17,506 bases of DNA from NCBI GenBank assembly GCA_900545515.1, contig UQZA01000046.1, positions 1 to 17,506 on the forward strand, given 5' to 3'. The position numbers and the translations under genes were made by a program. Of this stretch, positions 14,190 to 17,506 are shown in pieces (position 1 is the first letter of the stretch; the number at the start of each line of letters is the position of its first letter). The notes under the pieces are model-generated. The model had not been told where the DNA came from. It made no database searches and saw only the letters and a program-made list of their open reading frames with translations. Source of the DNA: an uncultured Eubacteriales bacterium (GTDB taxonomy: Bacteria > Bacillota > Clostridia > Oscillospirales > Oscillospiraceae).

Positions 14190-14217
14190 TTGACATTTTA
14201 GAAAAAGGGGGTATAGT
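14190..14217 (+). promoter_or_regulatory. clpB promoter
   Basis: TTGACA (14190-14195), 16 bases, TATAGT (14212-14217). The start point falls just before the CIRCE element. Confidence 0.85.
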
Positions 14218-14231
14218 GAAGACAAAAGCAA

Positions 14232-14258
14232 TTAGCACTCTCAAAGGTGGAGTGCTAA
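14232..14258 (+). promoter_or_regulatory. CIRCE operator (HrcA binding site)
   Basis: TTAGCACTC, nine bases, GAGTGCTAA: a perfect match to the CIRCE consensus on both arms. It lies just downstream of the clpB -10, so HrcA should repress clpB until heat or protein stress. Confidence 0.97.
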
Positions 14259-14293
14259 AATGGCGGCCGATGGCTGCGAAGGGAGTGTGGAAT

Positions 14294-16900
14294 ATGAACT
14301 TTAATCAATATACAAAGAAGTCTCTGGAGGCGGTGCAAAGCGCCCAGAGTTTGGCTGTGGAACATCATCATCAGCAAATGGAGCAGCTGCACCTGCTTCT
14401 GGCCCTGCTGCAGCAGGAGGGAGGCCTGGCGCCTCAGATTCTGCGAAAGCTGGGCGTGACGGTGGAGAGTCTGGAAGCTGCGGCCCAGGCGGAGCTTGAC
14501 AAGCTTCCCCGGGTTTCCGGCAGCCGGGAGGCGGACAAATTCTATATATCTCAGGGGGTAGACGATGTGCTCCAGCTGGCTGAGCGTCTGGCGGCCAGCA
14601 TGAAGGACGAATACGTGTCTGTGGAGCATTTCCTCCTGGCCCTGGTGGAGGCGGCCCAGGGGCCGGTGAAGGAGCTGCTGGGGACCTATCGCATTTCCAA
14701 GGAGGACTGTCTCCAGGCCCTTCAGGCCATCCGGGGCAACCAGCGGGTCACCTCTGACAGCCCGGAGGATACCTATGAGGCCCTGGAAAAGTACGGCACG
14801 GACCTGGTGCGCCGGGCCAGGGAGAAAAAGATGGACCCGGTCATTGGCCGGGATGAGGAGATCCGGAATGTGATCCGGATTTTGAGCCGGAAGACCAAAA
14901 ATAATCCGGTACTCATCGGCGAGCCCGGCGTGGGCAAAACCGCTATCGCCGAGGGCCTGGCCCAACGGATTGTCCGGGGGGATGTGCCCAAAAATTTGCA
15001 GGACAAGACCATCTTCTCCCTGGACATGGGGGCCCTGATTGCAGGGGCCAAGTACCGGGGCGAATTTGAGGAGCGGCTGAAGGCGGTCCTGGCAGAGGTG
15101 AAAAAGTCTGAGGGAAAGATCCTCCTGTTCATCGATGAGCTGCACACCATTGTGGGAGCGGGGAAAACCGAGGGCTCCATGGACGCGGGGAATCTGCTGA
15201 AGCCCATGCTGGCCCGGGGCGAGCTCCACTGCATTGGGGCCACTACCCTGGACGAGTACCGGCAATATATTGAGAAGGACCCGGCTCTGGAACGGCGGTT
15301 CCAGCCGGTGATGGTGAATGAGCCCACGGTGGAGGACACCATCGCCATCCTCCGGGGCCTGAAGGAGCGCTACGAGGTTTATCACGGGGTGAAAATTACA
15401 GACGCCGCCATTTTGGCAGCGGCAACCCTGTCCCACCGGTATATTTCTGACCGGTTCCTGCCAGACAAGGCCATTGACCTCATTGACGAGGGCTGCGCCC
15501 TCATCCGCACGGAGATGGACTCCATGCCCACAGAGCTGGATGTGATCTCCCGGCGAATCATTCAGATGGAGATCGAAGAGGCTGCCCTCAAAAAGGAGGA
15601 GGACCCCCGGTCCAAAGCCCGGTTGGCTGAGCTCCAGAAGGAGCTGGCAGAAGAGCGGGAGCAATTGAGCTCTAAAAAAGCCCAGTGGGAGAACGAGAAA
15701 AACGCCATTGGCCGGGTCCAGCAGCTGCGGGAGAAAATCGAAGACCTGAACCGGCAGATTGAAGCCGCCGAGCAGAGCTATGACCTGGAAAAGGCTGCTG
15801 AGTTGAAGTACGGCCGCCTGCCAGAGGCCAAGCGGCAGCTGGAGGCGGAGGAGCAGGCGGTTCAGAGCGCCAAGGAGTCCAGCATGCTTCGGGACAAGGT
15901 GACCGAGGAGGAAATTGCCCGGATTGTGGAGCGGTGGACCGGTATCCCTGTGGCCAAGCTGGTTCAAGGGGAGCGGGAGAAGCTCCTGCACCTGGACGAA
16001 ACCCTGCACCGCCGGGTGATAGGCCAGGATGAGGCGGTCCAAGCGGTGACGGAGGCCATCCAGCGGAGCCGGGCCGGCATTCAGGACCCCAACCGGCCCA
16101 TTGGCTCCTTCCTGTTCCTGGGCCCCACAGGCGTGGGCAAGACGGAGCTGGCCAAGAGCCTGGCCGAGGCCTTGTTTGACGATGAGAACAACATGGTCCG
16201 CATTGATATGTCGGAGTATATGGAGAAATTTGCTGTGTCCCGGCTGATTGGAGCGCCTCCTGGATACGTGGGCTATGAAGAGGGAGGCCAGCTCACGGAG
16301 GCGGTCCGGCGGAAACCCTATTCCGTGGTCCTCTTCGACGAGGTGGAAAAGGCTCATCCCGATGTGTTCAACGTGCTGCTTCAGGTGCTGGACGACGGGC
16401 GGATCACCGACTCCCAGGGCAGGACGGTGGATTTCAAGAACACCATCCTCATTCTGACCTCGAATCTGGGTTCCCAGTACCTCCTGGAGGGGATTGGGCC
16501 GGACGGCTCCATCTCCGAGACGGCCAGGGGCCAGGTGCTTCAGCTTTTGCGCCAGTCCTTCCGGCCGGAGTTCCTGAACCGGCTGGACGAAACCGTCTTC
16601 TATAAGCCCCTCACCAAGGCGGATGTGGCCTCCATCATTGACCTGCAAATTGACCATCTGAATGGGCGTTTGCAGGAGCAGGAGATTTCCTGCCGCCTCA
16701 CAGACCGGGCCAAGAACTTCATTGTGGATGAGTCCTACGATCCCCAGTACGGTGCACGCCCCCTGCGGCGGTATGTGCAGCATACGGTGGAGACTCTCCT
16801 GGCCAAGCGCATTCTGGAAGGCGGCATTCTGCCGGGGCAGACGGTGACGGTGGATGAAGACGGGGGTTGCCTGGTTCTGCGCACAGAAAAGGCGGATTGA
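14294..16900 (+). CDS. clpB: ATP-dependent disaggregase chaperone ClpB
   Basis: ClpB is a hexameric AAA+ chaperone that pulls proteins out of aggregates together with DnaK. The product is 868 residues, a normal length. The N-terminal Clp-N domain covers about 1-145. The first AAA+ domain has Walker A GEPGVGKT (209-216) and Walker B FIDELH (279-284). The coiled-coil middle domain (about 405-525, rich in Glu/Lys/Gln) distinguishes ClpB from ClpC and ClpA. The second AAA+ domain has Walker A GPTGVGKT (610-617), the pore loop GYVGYEEGGQ and the C-terminal YGARPLRRYVQ sensor 2. ATG 14294 has a GAAGGGAG site about 8 bases upstream; in-frame upstream starts overlap the CIRCE. Confidence 0.97.
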   Translation: MNFNQYTKKSLEAVQSAQSLAVEHHHQQMEQLHLLLALLQQEGGLAPQILRKLGVTVESLEAAAQAELDKLPRVSGSREADKFYISQGVDDVLQLAERLAASMKDEYVSVEHFLLALVEAAQGPVKELLGTYRISKEDCLQALQAIRGNQRVTSDSPEDTYEALEKYGTDLVRRAREKKMDPVIGRDEEIRNVIRILSRKTKNNPVLIGEPGVGKTAIAEGLAQRIVRGDVPKNLQDKTIFSLDMGALIAGAKYRGEFEERLKAVLAEVKKSEGKILLFIDELHTIVGAGKTEGSMDAGNLLKPMLARGELHCIGATTLDEYRQYIEKDPALERRFQPVMVNEPTVEDTIAILRGLKERYEVYHGVKITDAAILAAATLSHRYISDRFLPDKAIDLIDEGCALIRTEMDSMPTELDVISRRIIQMEIEEAALKKEEDPRSKARLAELQKELAEEREQLSSKKAQWENEKNAIGRVQQLREKIEDLNRQIEAAEQSYDLEKAAELKYGRLPEAKRQLEAEEQAVQSAKESSMLRDKVTEEEIARIVERWTGIPVAKLVQGEREKLLHLDETLHRRVIGQDEAVQAVTEAIQRSRAGIQDPNRPIGSFLFLGPTGVGKTELAKSLAEALFDDENNMVRIDMSEYMEKFAVSRLIGAPPGYVGYEEGGQLTEAVRRKPYSVVLFDEVEKAHPDVFNVLLQVLDDGRITDSQGRTVDFKNTILILTSNLGSQYLLEGIGPDGSISETARGQVLQLLRQSFRPEFLNRLDETVFYKPLTKADVASIIDLQIDHLNGRLQEQEISCRLTDRAKNFIVDESYDPQYGARPLRRYVQHTVETLLAKRILEGGILPGQTVTVDEDGGCLVLRTEKAD

Positions 16901-17117
16901 CAGGCTAGTCCCCCAGGCGGGAACAGATCTCGTTGTTTGCCCATCTCCGAATTTGGACTGCCTGCCAACGGTGTGTCCAGGTGGCCGCATCCCACTGACC
17001 AGCGGGTGGACATATGGGTCTGCCCTTACCGCAAGGAATGGGTCTTAGGTGCACGCGCATAGCCCCCGGGGGGAGGGACGGTAACACTCACTACCTGAAC
17101 GGAAGATGACAGTCAAA
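16901..17117. other. GC-rich non-coding segment, possible structured RNA
   Basis: No ORF here has a ribosome site or family resemblance. Possible helices are CATCTCCG (16942-16949) with CGGAAGATG (17100-17108), and GTGTGTCCA (16971-16979) with TGGACATAT (17007-17015, with wobbles). It could be a trailer of the clpB transcript or an RNA gene. I match it to no known riboswitch or RNA family. Confidence 0.3.
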
Positions 17118-17145
17118 CAGGACCGCTGCAAACGCAGCGGTCCTG
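17118..17145 (-). terminator. Perfect hairpin, possible minus-strand terminator
   Basis: CAGGACCGCTGC (17118-17129) pairs with GCAGCGGTCCTG (17134-17145) over a 4-base loop. On the minus strand TTTGACTG follows; on the plus strand AGAAAGGG follows, so minus is more likely. The T-tract is short. Confidence 0.5.
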
Positions 17146-17172
17146 AGAAAGGGACATTATTTGTTCCTACTG

Positions 17173-17308
17173 TTAAGCGGGCCAAGTATCACGGACAAAG
17201 TAAACAACACCCTCAAAGTTTCCGCTCAGTAGTTGACTTATATCATCCAACTGTATTTACCAAAGTGACCATAAAAAGCAAAACGATTACCAATAAACGC
17301 CTTTTCAT
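17173..17308 (-). pseudogene. Possible frameshifted small secreted protein gene
   Basis: Minus-strand ATG 17308 gives MKRRLLVIVLLFMVTLVNTV, a good signal-peptide or membrane start, which stops at 17243. A one-base shift continues as DDISQLLSGNFEGVVYFVRD to a TAA at 17173. It starts 5 bases after the stop of the upstream partial gene and has no strong ribosome site. The reconstruction is tentative. Confidence 0.3.
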
Positions 17309-17313
17309 AATCG

Positions 17314-17506
17314 TCACGATTTCTTCTTGGAGAACATTCTAATACCGGAGAGGATGCAGAGAACTGCCTGAAGGAAGAGCCGAATCCAGACCATATAAAG
17401 ATTGAAGTTACCGCCAAATATTTCCCCCATGCTAAAATTATGTTCGTCAACAAAAACGGCTTGGCTATAAAAAACATCAACAGATATAATAAAACATACT
17501 ACAGAT
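17314..17506 (-). CDS. Partial hypothetical membrane protein, N-terminus beyond the window
   Basis: On the minus strand a frame open to the right edge gives 63 C-terminal residues, including SMGEIFGGNFNLYMVWIRLF, a hydrophobic helix (LQAVLCILSGIRMF) and a basic tail SKKKS. The stop TGA is at 17316-17314. The local sequence is AT-rich compared with the rest of the window. The codon-aligned plus-strand frame is also open to the edge (KIEVTAKYFPHAKIMF and so on), but it has no start after its stop at 17308. The strand is therefore not certain. Confidence 0.35.
   Translation of the reverse strand, partial: SVVCFIISVDVFYSQAVFVDEHNFSMGEIFGGNFNLYMVWIRLFLQAVLCILSGIRMFSKKKS

Noticed and set aside
14255..16990. 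Open frame of 911 codons on the minus strand across clpB
   Set aside because: It is antisense to a confident clpB, has no family motifs, and arises from the GC-rich codon bias of clpB.
17106..17342. Plus-strand ORF of 78 codons after clpB
   Set aside because: It reads through the perfect hairpin at 17118-17145, has no ribosome site and shows no protein-like composition.
1..17506. CRISPR array, rRNA, toxin-antitoxin module or phage genes
   Set aside because: No regularly spaced repeats, rRNA sequence or recognisable proteins of these classes were found on either strand.

Overview
The window comes from a GC-rich, spore-forming member of the Firmicutes, most likely an Oscillospiraceae-type gut Clostridium. 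The evidence is an overlapping spoIIGA-sigE pair, a clpB gene controlled by a perfect CIRCE element, strong AGGAGG ribosome sites and GC-rich codon use. No taxonomic search could be run, so this is an inference.

Bases 1-4280 look accessory. The left edge cuts an IS256-family insertion sequence on the minus strand. Directly beside it lies the 3' end (domains V and VI) of a group II intron whose body is missing. Next comes a multiply frameshifted pseudogene, then a tight two-gene unit (UPF0158 family and PRiA4_ORF3 family), strong hairpin terminators, and a minus-strand secreted or membrane protein with a zinc-ribbon-like N-terminal module and 11-residue coiled-coil repeats.

Bases 4400-9525 look like core chromosome. 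They hold tRNA-Leu(CAG) with two upstream promoters and a terminator, then a structured non-coding segment that I propose as a 6S RNA candidate, a free-standing FakA-like C-terminal domain, rarA, a convergent S1-domain protein gene, a DUF951 gene, and the sporulation pair spoIIGA-sigE. SpoIIGA is the membrane protease that activates pro-sigma-E.

Bases 9550-11911 hold a minus-strand two-gene ABC exporter operon (ATPase then permease, 4-base overlap) with a good promoter. From 12239 a promoter drives a short leader that encodes a 22-residue acidic peptide. The stop codon of this peptide lies inside the 5' arm of a terminator-like hairpin, just ahead of a CNNM/CorC-type gene of a family linked to Mg2+ export. 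This arrangement suggests translation-coupled attenuation and is the best candidate here for an undescribed regulatory system.

Bases 14190-16900 are the HrcA/CIRCE-type clpB unit. The remaining 600 bases hold a GC-rich non-coding stretch of unknown role, a hairpin, and AT-rich sequence with a possible truncated minus-strand membrane gene and a broken small gene.
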